From JBDLRH01 sp039800165 (GTDB lineage: Bacteria > Pseudomonadota > Gammaproteobacteria > Burkholderiales > Burkholderiaceae_C), in NCBI GenBank assembly GCA_039800165.1, contig JBDLRH010000109.1, positions 1 through 21,960 of the forward strand: a DNA stretch of 21,960 nt. Direction: 5' to 3'. Under the pieces are notes generated by a model that worked only from the letters and a program-made list of their open reading frames with translations, was not told the origin of the DNA and made no database searches. Shown in pieces: positions 15,420 to 21,711 of the stretch. Made by a program: the position numbers and the translations under genes. How positions within the stretch are numbered: the first letter of the stretch is position 1; each line of letters opens with the position of its first letter.

Positions 15420-16295
15420 TCAGGCCGGGATGGCGCTGCGGCTGGCGTGCGCGGCCTGCAGCAGGCGGCGCGCCAGCACGGTGGCCAGGTGGCGCTTGGT
15501 GTCGGCGCTGTGGGTCAGGTCGGGCAGCGGGTCGAGCTCGGCCTTGAGCGAGGCCACCGCAATCTCGATGGTGGCGGTGTCCAGTGTCTTGCCGGCCAGC
15601 ACCGATTCGGTGCGGCGCGCGCGCAGCGGAATCGGGCCGATGCCCAGGAAGCTCAGGTGCACGCGCTGCGCCTGCGTGCCCTGAAAGCGCGCAGCCACCG
15701 CCAGGCCGGCCACCGCGTAGTCGCCGTGGCGGCGCGCGAGCTCATCAAAGCCCACCCAGTCGGCGGCGCCGGCCAGCGGCACATCGGCGCCAACGACGAT
15801 CTCGCCGGGCTGCAGTGCGGTGGTGTAGAGGTCCTGAAAGAAGTCGGTGGCCGACACCTGCCGCGCGCCGCCCGCGCCTTGCAGGTGCACCGTGCCGTCC
15901 AGCGCACACAGGCAGCACGGCCATTCGGCGGCCGGGTCGCCGTAGGCGATGGAGCCGCCCCAGGTGCCCGAGTTGCGGATGGCGCGGTGCGCAATGTGCG
16001 GTGCGGCCTGCGCCAGCATGGGCGCGTGCTGCGCGACGAGTGCGCTGCCCTCGATGTCGGTGTGGGTGGTCAGTGCGCCGATGTACAGCCGGTCGCCCTG
16101 CACGCGGATGCCGCGCAGCGCCTTCAGGCCGGTGATGTCAATCAGCAGCGCCGGCTCGGACAGGCGCATGTTGAGCGTGGCCATCAGCGTCTGGCCGCCG
16201 GCCAGGATGCGCGCGTCGTCACCATGCTGCGCGAGCAGCGAGAACACCTCGTCCAGCGAGGCGGGCTTGCAGTAGTCGAATTGGGGCGATTTCAA
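15420..16295 (-). CDS. FAD-binding medium subunit of the molybdenum hydroxylase (CoxM-like)
   Basis: Flavoprotein subunit of 291 aa. The two FAD pyrophosphate-binding motifs of the family are AGGQTLMATL (about 32-41) and SGTWGGSIAYGDPAAE (about 109-124, the TxGGSxxxxxPxxE type). The start is a rare TTG at 16295, supported by a strong GAGGAG Shine-Dalgarno (16302-16307 on the + strand) with 6-nt spacing and by homology starting at once (KSPQFDY). It follows the CoxG-like gene after 33 bp and precedes the Fe-S subunit after 26 bp. It should hand electrons to an acceptor such as a quinone or NAD; which one cannot be told from sequence. Confidence 0.92.
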   Translation of the reverse strand: MKSPQFDYCKPASLDEVFSLLAQHGDDARILAGGQTLMATLNMRLSEPALLIDITGLKALRGIRVQGDRLYIGALTTHTDIEGSALVAQHAPMLAQAAPHIAHRAIRNSGTWGGSIAYGDPAAEWPCCLCALDGTVHLQGAGGARQVSATDFFQDLYTTALQPGEIVVGADVPLAGAADWVGFDELARRHGDYAVAGLAVAARFQGTQAQRVHLSFLGIGPIPLRARRTESVLAGKTLDTATIEIAVASLKAELDPLPDLTHSADTKRHLATVLARRLLQAAHASRSAIPA

Positions 16296-16328
16296 TGCGG
16301 GCTCCTCATCGGGTGGGGGCAGGTTGAA

Positions 16329-17006
16329 TCACAGGCGCTTGCCGATCCACACGCCCAAGGCGGTGGCCAGTGCGCCAAGCGCGAACCACTTGACGCGCAG
16401 CCATTCGGTGGCAGCCGGTAGGGCAGGGGGCGACGTGCGTGCGGAGGCAGGTGCTGCCGCGGCCACCGGGGCGGCGGCAACATCCGGTGCAGCCACGGGG
16501 TCGGCCACCGGGGCGACATGAGGTGCCTCGCTGGCAGCGCCCGGGGACGCAGCGACAGGCGCCACATGCGCCTGGAACGCGCCGAAGAACTGGTCGGCCA
16601 TCTGCTTGGCGGCGGCGTCGATCATGCGGCCGCCCACCTGGCCGAGCTTGCCGGCCACCGACGCCTGCACCGTATAGCGAAGCCGGGTGTGCAGGCCCCC
16701 GGGCGTGTTTTCGTCGGACAGCTGCACCTGCGACTGCCCGCGCGCCATGCCCGCCGCGCCACCCGAGCCCTCGAAGCTCATCGAGCAGCGCTCGGCCTCC
16801 ACCACATCGGCCAGCAGGATGCGGCCGGCAAAGCGTGCACGCACCGGGCCGACCTTGATCATCACGCGGGCGGTCTTCTCCAGCGGGCCGACCACCTCGA
16901 CCGCCTCGCAGCCGGGGATGCAGGCGGCCAGCACCTCGGGGTCGTTGAGGGCGGCCCACACGCGCGAACGCGCCGCGCCAATGACGATGTCGCCGGTCAG
17001 TTCCAT
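16329..17006 (-). CDS. CoxG-like SRPBCC protein with C-terminal membrane anchor
   Basis: First gene of the hydroxylase operon, 225 aa. Residues 1-145 form a CoxG/SRPBCC domain (MELTGDIVIGA, then AACIPGCEAV near 27-36, and a VAGKLGQVGGRMIDAAAKQ segment near 117-135). Next is a low-complexity Ala/Pro/Val linker (about 148-199) in which HVAPVA occurs twice, and then one hydrophobic helix (about 203-221) ending in GKRL, which should hold the protein at the inner face of the membrane. CoxG of CO-oxidisers ties the hydroxylase to the membrane respiratory chain, so a similar electron-delivery role is likely. AGGAA 8 nt before the ATG supports this start; the open frame upstream runs through the operators and is rejected. 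The ATG overlaps, on the other strand, an ATG in the TetR frame. Confidence 0.85.
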   Translation of the reverse strand: MELTGDIVIGAARSRVWAALNDPEVLAACIPGCEAVEVVGPLEKTARVMIKVGPVRARFAGRILLADVVEAERCSMSFEGSGGAAGMARGQSQVQLSDENTPGGLHTRLRYTVQASVAGKLGQVGGRMIDAAAKQMADQFFGAFQAHVAPVAASPGAASEAPHVAPVADPVAAPDVAAAPVAAAAPASARTSPPALPAATEWLRVKWFALGALATALGVWIGKRL

Positions 17007-17079
17007 GCGTGCGTTCCTGCAGCGCGCGCCTGCGGGGCGGGGGCTGCGTGGGGTGTTGGGGTTTTCACGGGTGTTTTTG

Positions 17080-17095
17080 TTTACCAGCCGGTCAA
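17080..17095. promoter_or_regulatory. probable TetR operator 1
   Basis: TTTACCAGCCGGTCAA is an imperfect palindrome (6 of 8 half-site pairs match) in the divergent region between the coxG-like gene and the TetR gene. It follows TTnACCnnnCGGTnAA and is nearly the same as the second site at 17111-17126; read in opposite orientation the two agree at 14 of 16 positions. Length, symmetry and place suit a TetR-family dimer site. Confidence 0.7.
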
Positions 17096-17097
17096 CA

Positions 17098-17126
17098 ATA
17101 GTAGGCAAAATTGACCGCCCGGTAAA
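17098..17126 (-). promoter_or_regulatory. candidate promoter of the Mo-hydroxylase operon
   Basis: Read on the - strand, TTTACC (17126-17121) and TACTAT (17103-17098) are 17 bp apart, each matching consensus at 4 of 6 positions. Transcription would start near 17091, about 85 nt before the coxG-like ATG. The -35 lies inside operator 2 and the start point inside operator 1, so a bound TetR protein would block it. Confidence 0.4.
17111..17126. promoter_or_regulatory. probable TetR operator 2
   Basis: TTGACCGCCCGGTAAA, palindromic as TTnACCGnnCGGTnAA (6 of 8 half-site pairs match). Its centre is 31 bp from that of operator 1, close to three helical turns, so two dimers would bind the same face of the DNA. 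It ends 4 bp before the GTG start of the TetR gene, which fits autoregulation. Confidence 0.7.
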
Positions 17127-17130
17127 TAGC

Positions 17131-17916
17131 GTGCCCATCCAGAAAAACCCTGATCGCTCCCGCGCCGCGGCCCGGGGGGCTGTGGCCGCCAAGGCGTCGC
17201 AGGCCCGGCGGCCCGCCGCCGAGGTGCCGCGCGCCCGCCGGCGGCTGGGGGTGGCCGAGCGCGAGCGGCAGATCCTGGACGGCGCGATCCAGTTCTTTGC
17301 CGACAAGGGGCTCGACGGCCAGCTGCGTGACCTGGCCAGCAGCATCGGCGTGACGCATGCGCTGCTGTACCACTACTTCCCGACCAAGCAGGCGCTGATC
17401 GACCGTGTGTACCTCGAGGTGTTCGAGGGCCGCTGGCAGCCCGAGTGGGAGACGCTGCTCGATGACCCGGCGCGCTCGCCCGAGGACAAGCTGACCGACT
17501 TCTATGTGGAGTACGTCAACGCCGCGCTCTCGCGCGAGTTCGTGCGCATCTTCGTGTTCTCGGGGCTGACCGACCACACCATCACCGACCGCTTTTTCTC
17601 GCTGCTGCGCCAGCGCCTGTTCACCCGCCTGATCCGCGAGACGCGGCGCTTTCGCGGCGTGGTCAGCCGCGCGCGTGCCAGCGAGCGCGAGACCGAGCTG
17701 CTGATGGGCCTGCACGGCGGCTTCTTCTACATTCCGATGCGTCGCTGGATCTACGCGCAGGGCGTGGCCAGCGACGTGGCGCCCGAGCGCTTCAGCGAGA
17801 CGCTGGTGCGCGACCGCGTGCGTGGCTACCTGGTGGCCAGCCGAGCGCTGTTCGGCACCGAAGCGCAGGTGCAGCCGGCCAACGACGCGCCCCAGCGCCC
17901 GAGGAAGCGCGCATGA
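17131..17916 (+). CDS. TetR/AcrR-family transcriptional regulator
   Basis: Probable repressor of 261 aa. A basic, Ala/Arg-rich N-terminal tail (1-40) precedes the TetR DNA-binding domain: RERQILDGAIQFFADKG helix (45-60) and the helix-turn-helix LRDLASSIGVTHALLYHYF (65-83), followed by PTKQALID. The C-terminal ligand domain is diverged and gives no ligand. The GTG at 17131 is the likeliest start because it lies right after operator 2; no Shine-Dalgarno is visible, and a later GTG at 17182 is possible. An in-frame ATG at 17005 would place the operators inside the gene and is disfavoured. It is divergent from the hydroxylase operon and 106 bp upstream of the TRAP genes, so it probably controls one or both. 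The gap 17917-18022 holds a 6-bp GC hairpin (17984-17999) but no T-run. Confidence 0.88.
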   Translation: MPIQKNPDRSRAAARGAVAAKASQARRPAAEVPRARRRLGVAERERQILDGAIQFFADKGLDGQLRDLASSIGVTHALLYHYFPTKQALIDRVYLEVFEGRWQPEWETLLDDPARSPEDKLTDFYVEYVNAALSREFVRIFVFSGLTDHTITDRFFSLLRQRLFTRLIRETRRFRGVVSRARASERETELLMGLHGGFFYIPMRRWIYAQGVASDVAPERFSETLVRDRVRGYLVASRALFGTEAQVQPANDAPQRPRKRA

Positions 17917-18022
17917 CACGCCACGCCGCGCCTGCTAACGTTCACCCCCCTCGCGGCCTTGCGGCTGCGATGTCACCCGCCCGCGGCTGGCCTCAGCCGT
18001 GATTCACCCAAGAGGAGATCGC

Positions 18023-19093
18023 ATGAAGCTCAACCAAGTTGCCCTGTCCGGGCTGATCGCGCTCGGCAGCGCATTTGCCGCCGGCGGCGCCGCCGCGCAG
18101 CAGGCCATCACCGTGAACATCGGGTCGAGCCACCCGACGGCCAACATCTGGGCCTACGCCATGAAAGAGGTGTTCCAGCCCGAGGTGGACAAGCTGCTCA
18201 AGGAAGGCGGCAACAAGTACCAGATCCGCTGGCGCGAGAACTACGGCGGCACGCTGTACAAGTTCAACGAGACGCGCGCTGCGGTCAAGGACGGCATCGT
18301 GGACGTGGGCATGGTCGGCACGGTCTGGGAGAACTCCTCCATGCCGCTGCAAAACGTGACCTACTTCACGCCGTTTGCCACCACCAACCACGAGCTGCTG
18401 ATCGAGATCTTCGACAAGCTCAATGCCAACCATCCGGCGCTCAAGGCCAGCTGGACGGCGCAGAACATGGTGCCGCTGTCCAGCCTGATCACCGACAGCT
18501 ACGACGTATACGCCAACTTCCCGGTCACCAACATGGCCGCGCTGCAGAACAAGAAGATCCACGCGCCGGGCACCTCGGCCAACTGGATGCGCGACACCGG
18601 CGCCACGCCGGTGGAAGGCGCGCTCACCACCTACTACACCAACATCCAGACCGGCGTGACCCAGGGCGCCCTGAGCTTTGCCAGCGGCATCGCTCCGGCC
18701 CGCGTGCACGAGGTGGCCAAGCACCTGACCCGCGTGGACATCGGTGCGATGTACTTCGGCAGCGTGGCCGCCAACAAGAGCTTCTTCGACAAGCTGCCCA
18801 AGGAAGTGCAGGACGCCTTCGTGAAGGCCGGCCGCGCCACTTCGGTGGCCCACGGCAAGCACGTGACCACATCCGCTGCCAAGGCGATGGACACCATGAA
18901 GGCCGCCGGCCTGCAGATCACCGACCTGCCCGCCGCCGAGCGCGCCAAGTGGATCAACGGCCTGCCCGACATCATCGGCCCGTGGCTGCAGACCACCGGC
19001 GACGCCGGCAAGTCGGTGCTGCGCGCCTACTTTGACGAACTGCGCGCGCGTGGCATCAAGCCGCTGCGCGACTGGGACAAGGCAGCCCGCTGA
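18023..19093 (+). CDS. TRAP transporter substrate-binding protein (DctP family)
   Basis: Periplasmic receptor of 356 aa for a tripartite TRAP transporter. A Sec signal peptide (MKLNQVALSG onward) ends near Ala25 before QQAITVNIGSSHP. The fold follows DctP: WRENYGGTLYKFNETRAAVKDGIVDVGMVG (split here as residues 70-99) and the hinge and second-domain segments after it. Where DctP proteins have the carboxylate-binding Arg in a G-K-x-R-x-P context, this protein reads KKIHAPG with His180 (codon 18560-18562), and the upstream Arg of the NGFR-type motif is also missing (YANFPVTN). The ligand may therefore not be an ordinary carboxylate. AGAGGAGA (18011-18018) fixes the start at 18023; an in-frame start at 17999 is discarded. 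It is followed by a stable stem-loop and then the membrane subunits. Confidence 0.9.
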   Translation: MKLNQVALSGLIALGSAFAAGGAAAQQAITVNIGSSHPTANIWAYAMKEVFQPEVDKLLKEGGNKYQIRWRENYGGTLYKFNETRAAVKDGIVDVGMVGTVWENSSMPLQNVTYFTPFATTNHELLIEIFDKLNANHPALKASWTAQNMVPLSSLITDSYDVYANFPVTNMAALQNKKIHAPGTSANWMRDTGATPVEGALTTYYTNIQTGVTQGALSFASGIAPARVHEVAKHLTRVDIGAMYFGSVAANKSFFDKLPKEVQDAFVKAGRATSVAHGKHVTTSAAKAMDTMKAAGLQITDLPAAERAKWINGLPDIIGPWLQTTGDAGKSVLRAYFDELRARGIKPLRDWDKAAR

Positions 19094-19117
19094 TCGCCGC
19101 CTGAAGCGACAACCTGG

Positions 19118-19165
19118 GCCCGCCCGCCGTGGCCTCACCGTTGAGTGGGGCCAGGGTGGGCGGGC
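19118..19165 (+). other. 48-nt intergenic stem-loop between TRAP receptor and membrane genes
   Basis: Outer stem GCCCGCCC (19118-19125) with GGGCGGGC (19158-19165); inner stem TGGCCTCAC (19130-19138) with GTGGGGCCA (19145-19153), one G-U pair, 6-nt loop. No T-run follows, so full termination is unlikely. Such structures after a receptor gene commonly protect the upstream message or weaken read-through, as between malE and malF, giving more receptor than membrane protein. Confidence 0.7.
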
Positions 19166-19191
19166 TTCGAACCTGAAAGACCTGATGCACC

Positions 19192-19761
19192 ATGGCCGTT
19201 GAAGCCGACCTTGACGCCCCTGCGCCCGCGGCGCGACATCCGCTGGACCTGCCAGCGCAGGCGCTGGCCTCGATCGGCACGGTGTGGATCTTCCTGATCA
19301 TGTGCCTGGTGGTGGCCGACGTGATCGGCCGCGACTTCCTGGACAAGCCGATCACCGGCGTGGCCGAGTTCTCTGCGCGCTCGGTGGCGTCCATCGTGTT
19401 CCTGCAACTGGCAGCTGCGGTGTGCAGCGGCCGCATGACGCGCAGCGACTTCCTGCTCAACCTGATCGGCAGGCGCTCGCCCGCGGCCGTCAAGGTGCTG
19501 GATGTGATGAATGCACTGGTGGGTGCCGCGCTGTTCGCCGCGCTGGCGGCCATCGCGCTGCCCGAGTTCCGCAACTCGTGGGCCAGCAACGAGTTCTATG
19601 GCGTGCAGGGCGTCTACAGCGTGCCGGCCTGGCCGTTCCGCGGCCTGATCATCGCGGGCTCGGTCGCAGCCGCGGTGTGCTACCTGCTGACGATTCCCGG
19701 CATCCTGCGCAGGCACGGCCAGACCGGCCCGGTGGACGACCCGCTCGGAGGCGGCGCATGA
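19192..19761 (+). CDS. TRAP transporter small permease (DctQ family)
   Basis: Small membrane subunit of 189 aa with four hydrophobic segments (about 26-45, 62-82, 105-125 and 150-172), the usual DctQ layout. The sequence VVADVIGRDFLDKPITGVAE after the first segment is typical of the family, as is the cluster of charged residues between segments two and three. It begins 26 bp after the intergenic stem-loop with only a weak GAAAGA before the ATG, in keeping with low expression relative to the receptor. Its stop overlaps the start of the large permease gene by 4 bp (ATGA), implying coupled translation and a fixed ratio of the two subunits. Confidence 0.9.
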   Translation: MAVEADLDAPAPAARHPLDLPAQALASIGTVWIFLIMCLVVADVIGRDFLDKPITGVAEFSARSVASIVFLQLAAAVCSGRMTRSDFLLNLIGRRSPAAVKVLDVMNALVGAALFAALAAIALPEFRNSWASNEFYGVQGVYSVPAWPFRGLIIAGSVAAAVCYLLTIPGILRRHGQTGPVDDPLGGGA

Positions 19762-21086
19762 GCGATCTCGGACTGGGTGGCCTGCTGATCGGCGGCCTCG
19801 TGCTGCTGGTGCTGCTGGGCGTGCACATCGGCGTGGCGCTGCTGGCTGTCGGCTTCTTCGGCGTCTGGCTGGTACGCGACAACCTCGACATGGCGATGCG
19901 GCTGATGTACATGGCCGCCTACAACGGCATTGCCGACTACATCTTCGCCACCATTCCGCTGTTCGTGCTGATGGGATTGCTGGTCAGCATATCGAACGTC
20001 GGCAAGGACACCTTCACCGTGGCCGAGGTGCTGCTGCGCAAGCTGCGCGGCGGCCTGGGCGTGGCCACGGTGGCGGCCAACACCGTGTTCGCCGCGGTCA
20101 CCGGCGTGTCGATCGCGTCGGCGGCGGTGTTCACCCGCGTGGCGGTGCCCGAGATGGTGCGCCACGGCTACAAGACGACCTTTGCCACCGGCACCGTGGC
20201 CGGCAGCTCGGTGCTGGGCATGATGATTCCGCCCAGCCTGCTGATGATCATCTACGGCGTGCTGGCCGAGCAGTCGATCGGCAAGCTTTTCATCGCCGGC
20301 GTGATCCCCGGCTTCATGCTGGCCATCGTGTTCGCGGTGATGATCATGTTGATGGCGCGTTTCACGCCAGGCAAGGTGTTCGACCTGCGAAAGCAGGCTG
20401 AGCTGGCGCGCCAGCAGCGCATCGACATCACGCTCACCGGCGGGCAGATGGCCGCCAAGCTGGTGCCGATTGCGGCGCTGGTGGCGCTGGTGCTGGGTGG
20501 CCTGTACAGCGGCTTTTTCACGCCTACCGAAGCCGGCGGCGTCGGTGCCTTCGGCGCCTTCGTGATCGCGCTGCTGCGCCGCTCGCTCGGCAAGGGCAAC
20601 CTGTGGCGCGTGCTGCACGAAACCGGCAGCGTGTCGTGCACCATCCTCATCCTGCTGGTGGCGGCGGCCTTCTACAGCCGCATGCTCAGCGTGGCGGGTG
20701 TGCCGGTGGCCATTGCCGAAGTGGTGCGCGATGCCGGCCTCGGGCCCTACGGCTTTCTGGCGCTGTACATCGCGATCGTGCTGCTGCTGGGCATGATCCT
20801 CGACTCCAGTTCCATCCTGCTGATCATGACGCCGGTGGCCGCGCCGATCGCGCAGGCCTTCGGCTTTGACCTGATCCACTTTGGCGTGATCACGGTGCTG
20901 GCGGTCGAGATGGGCCTGCTCACGCCGCCATTCGGCATCTCTGTGTTCACCGTCAAGAGCACGCTCAACGACCCGCGGGTGTCGGTGGAGAGCATCTTTG
21001 CCGGTGCCATGCCCTTCGTCGGGGCGATGTTCCTGGTGCTGTTGCTGGTGTGCGCCTTCCCCCGGCTGAGCACCGCGCTGATCTGA
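19758..21086 (+). CDS. TRAP transporter large permease (DctM family)
   Basis: Large membrane subunit of 442 aa, the ion-coupled transport channel of the TRAP system. About twelve hydrophobic segments fill the sequence. Family segments include IPLFVLMGLLVSISNVG (about 65-81), FAAVTGVSIASAAVF (about 111-125), GSSVLGMMIPPSLLMIIYG (about 148-166) and a second repeat with FFTPTEAGGVGAFG and GMILDSSSILLIMTP. Length and motif order are normal. The ATG at 19758 overlaps the DctQ stop; the frame is open far upstream inside DctQ but those residues are not membrane-like. The stop is followed by a GC-rich hairpin (21103-21120) and then dcd. Confidence 0.94.
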   Translation: MSDLGLGGLLIGGLVLLVLLGVHIGVALLAVGFFGVWLVRDNLDMAMRLMYMAAYNGIADYIFATIPLFVLMGLLVSISNVGKDTFTVAEVLLRKLRGGLGVATVAANTVFAAVTGVSIASAAVFTRVAVPEMVRHGYKTTFATGTVAGSSVLGMMIPPSLLMIIYGVLAEQSIGKLFIAGVIPGFMLAIVFAVMIMLMARFTPGKVFDLRKQAELARQQRIDITLTGGQMAAKLVPIAALVALVLGGLYSGFFTPTEAGGVGAFGAFVIALLRRSLGKGNLWRVLHETGSVSCTILILLVAAAFYSRMLSVAGVPVAIAEVVRDAGLGPYGFLALYIAIVLLLGMILDSSSILLIMTPVAAPIAQAFGFDLIHFGVITVLAVEMGLLTPPFGISVFTVKSTLNDPRVSVESIFAGAMPFVGAMFLVLLLVCAFPRLSTALI

Positions 21087-21102
21087 GGCCGGGTGGGTGT
21101 GC

Positions 21103-21120
21103 GGGCGGCCCCGGCCGCCC
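21103..21120 (+). terminator. GC-rich hairpin after the TRAP genes, possible weak terminator
   Basis: GGGCGGC (21103-21109) pairs with GCCGCCC (21114-21120) across a CCCG loop, 17 bp after the large permease stop. No T-run follows, so it may only slow polymerase or stabilise the message. It would separate the TRAP operon from dcd. Confidence 0.35.
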
Positions 21121-21126
21121 GGTGCC

Positions 21127-21132
21127 TAGAAT
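21127..21132 (+). promoter_or_regulatory. candidate -10 box of dcd, giving a leaderless transcript
   Basis: TAGAAT matches the sigma70 -10 consensus at 5 of 6 positions and ends 6 nt before the ATG at 21139. A start 7 nt downstream would fall on the A of the start codon. No Shine-Dalgarno and no clear -35 are visible. Confidence 0.4.
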
Positions 21133-21138
21133 GCCGTC

Positions 21139-21705
21139 ATGAGCATCAAGTCCGACAAGTGGATTCGCCGCATGGCCGAGCAGCACGGCATGATCGAGCC
21201 GTTCGAGCCTGGTCAGGTCCGGCAGGCTGACGGCCACAAGATCATCAGCTACGGCACCTCGAGCTACGGCTACGACATCCGCTGCGCGCCCGAGTTCAAG
21301 GTCTTCACCAACATCCACAGCACCGTGGTGGACCCGAAGAACTTTGATGAAAAGAGCTTCGTCAATTTTGAGGGCGACCACTGCATCATTCCGCCCAACA
21401 GCTTTGCGCTGGCGCGCACGGTCGAGTACTTCCGCATCCCGCGCAATGTGCTGACCATCTGCCTGGGCAAGAGCACCTACGCGCGCTGCGGCATCATCGT
21501 CAACGTGACGCCGTTCGAGCCCGAGTGGGAAGGCTATGTGACGCTGGAGTTCAGCAACACGACACCGCTGCCGGCCAAGATCTATGCGGGTGAAGGTTGT
21601 GCGCAGGTGCTCTTCTTCGAAAGCGACGAGGTCTGCGACGTCAGCTACAAGGACCGCGGCGGCAAGTACCAGGGCCAGCGCGGCGTGACGCTGCCCAAGG
21701 CCTGA
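21139..21705 (+). CDS. dcd: dCTP deaminase
   Basis: Cytoplasmic nucleotide enzyme of 188 aa that deaminates dCTP to dUTP, feeding dTTP synthesis through dUTPase. The beta-barrel trimer motifs are clear: SSYGYDIRC (41-49), IIPPNSFALARTVEYFRIP (83-101), GKSTYARCGIIVNVTP (110-125) with phosphate-binding Ser112/Arg116, and EPEWEGYVTLEFSN (127-140) with the catalytic Glu137, matching Glu138 of the E. coli enzyme. The length is exactly that usual for proteobacterial Dcd. A housekeeping gene, probably unrelated to the catabolic cluster, although it marks the right-hand boundary of it. It converges on the partial gene at the window end with only 6 bp between the stops. Confidence 0.97.
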   Translation: MSIKSDKWIRRMAEQHGMIEPFEPGQVRQADGHKIISYGTSSYGYDIRCAPEFKVFTNIHSTVVDPKNFDEKSFVNFEGDHCIIPPNSFALARTVEYFRIPRNVLTICLGKSTYARCGIIVNVTPFEPEWEGYVTLEFSNTTPLPAKIYAGEGCAQVLFFESDEVCDVSYKDRGGKYQGQRGVTLPKA

Positions 21706-21711
21706 GCATCG

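Noticed and set aside
16687..17130. Upstream extension of the TetR gene, including an ATG at 17005
   Set aside because: The extension would run through the operators and over the coxG-like gene, and its residues are not TetR-like. The GTG at 17131 sits directly after operator 2.
17917..18022. Possible terminator between the TetR gene and the TRAP receptor (hairpin at 17984-17999)
   Set aside because: The stem is only 6 bp with a 4-nt loop and no T-run follows, so termination is not supported.
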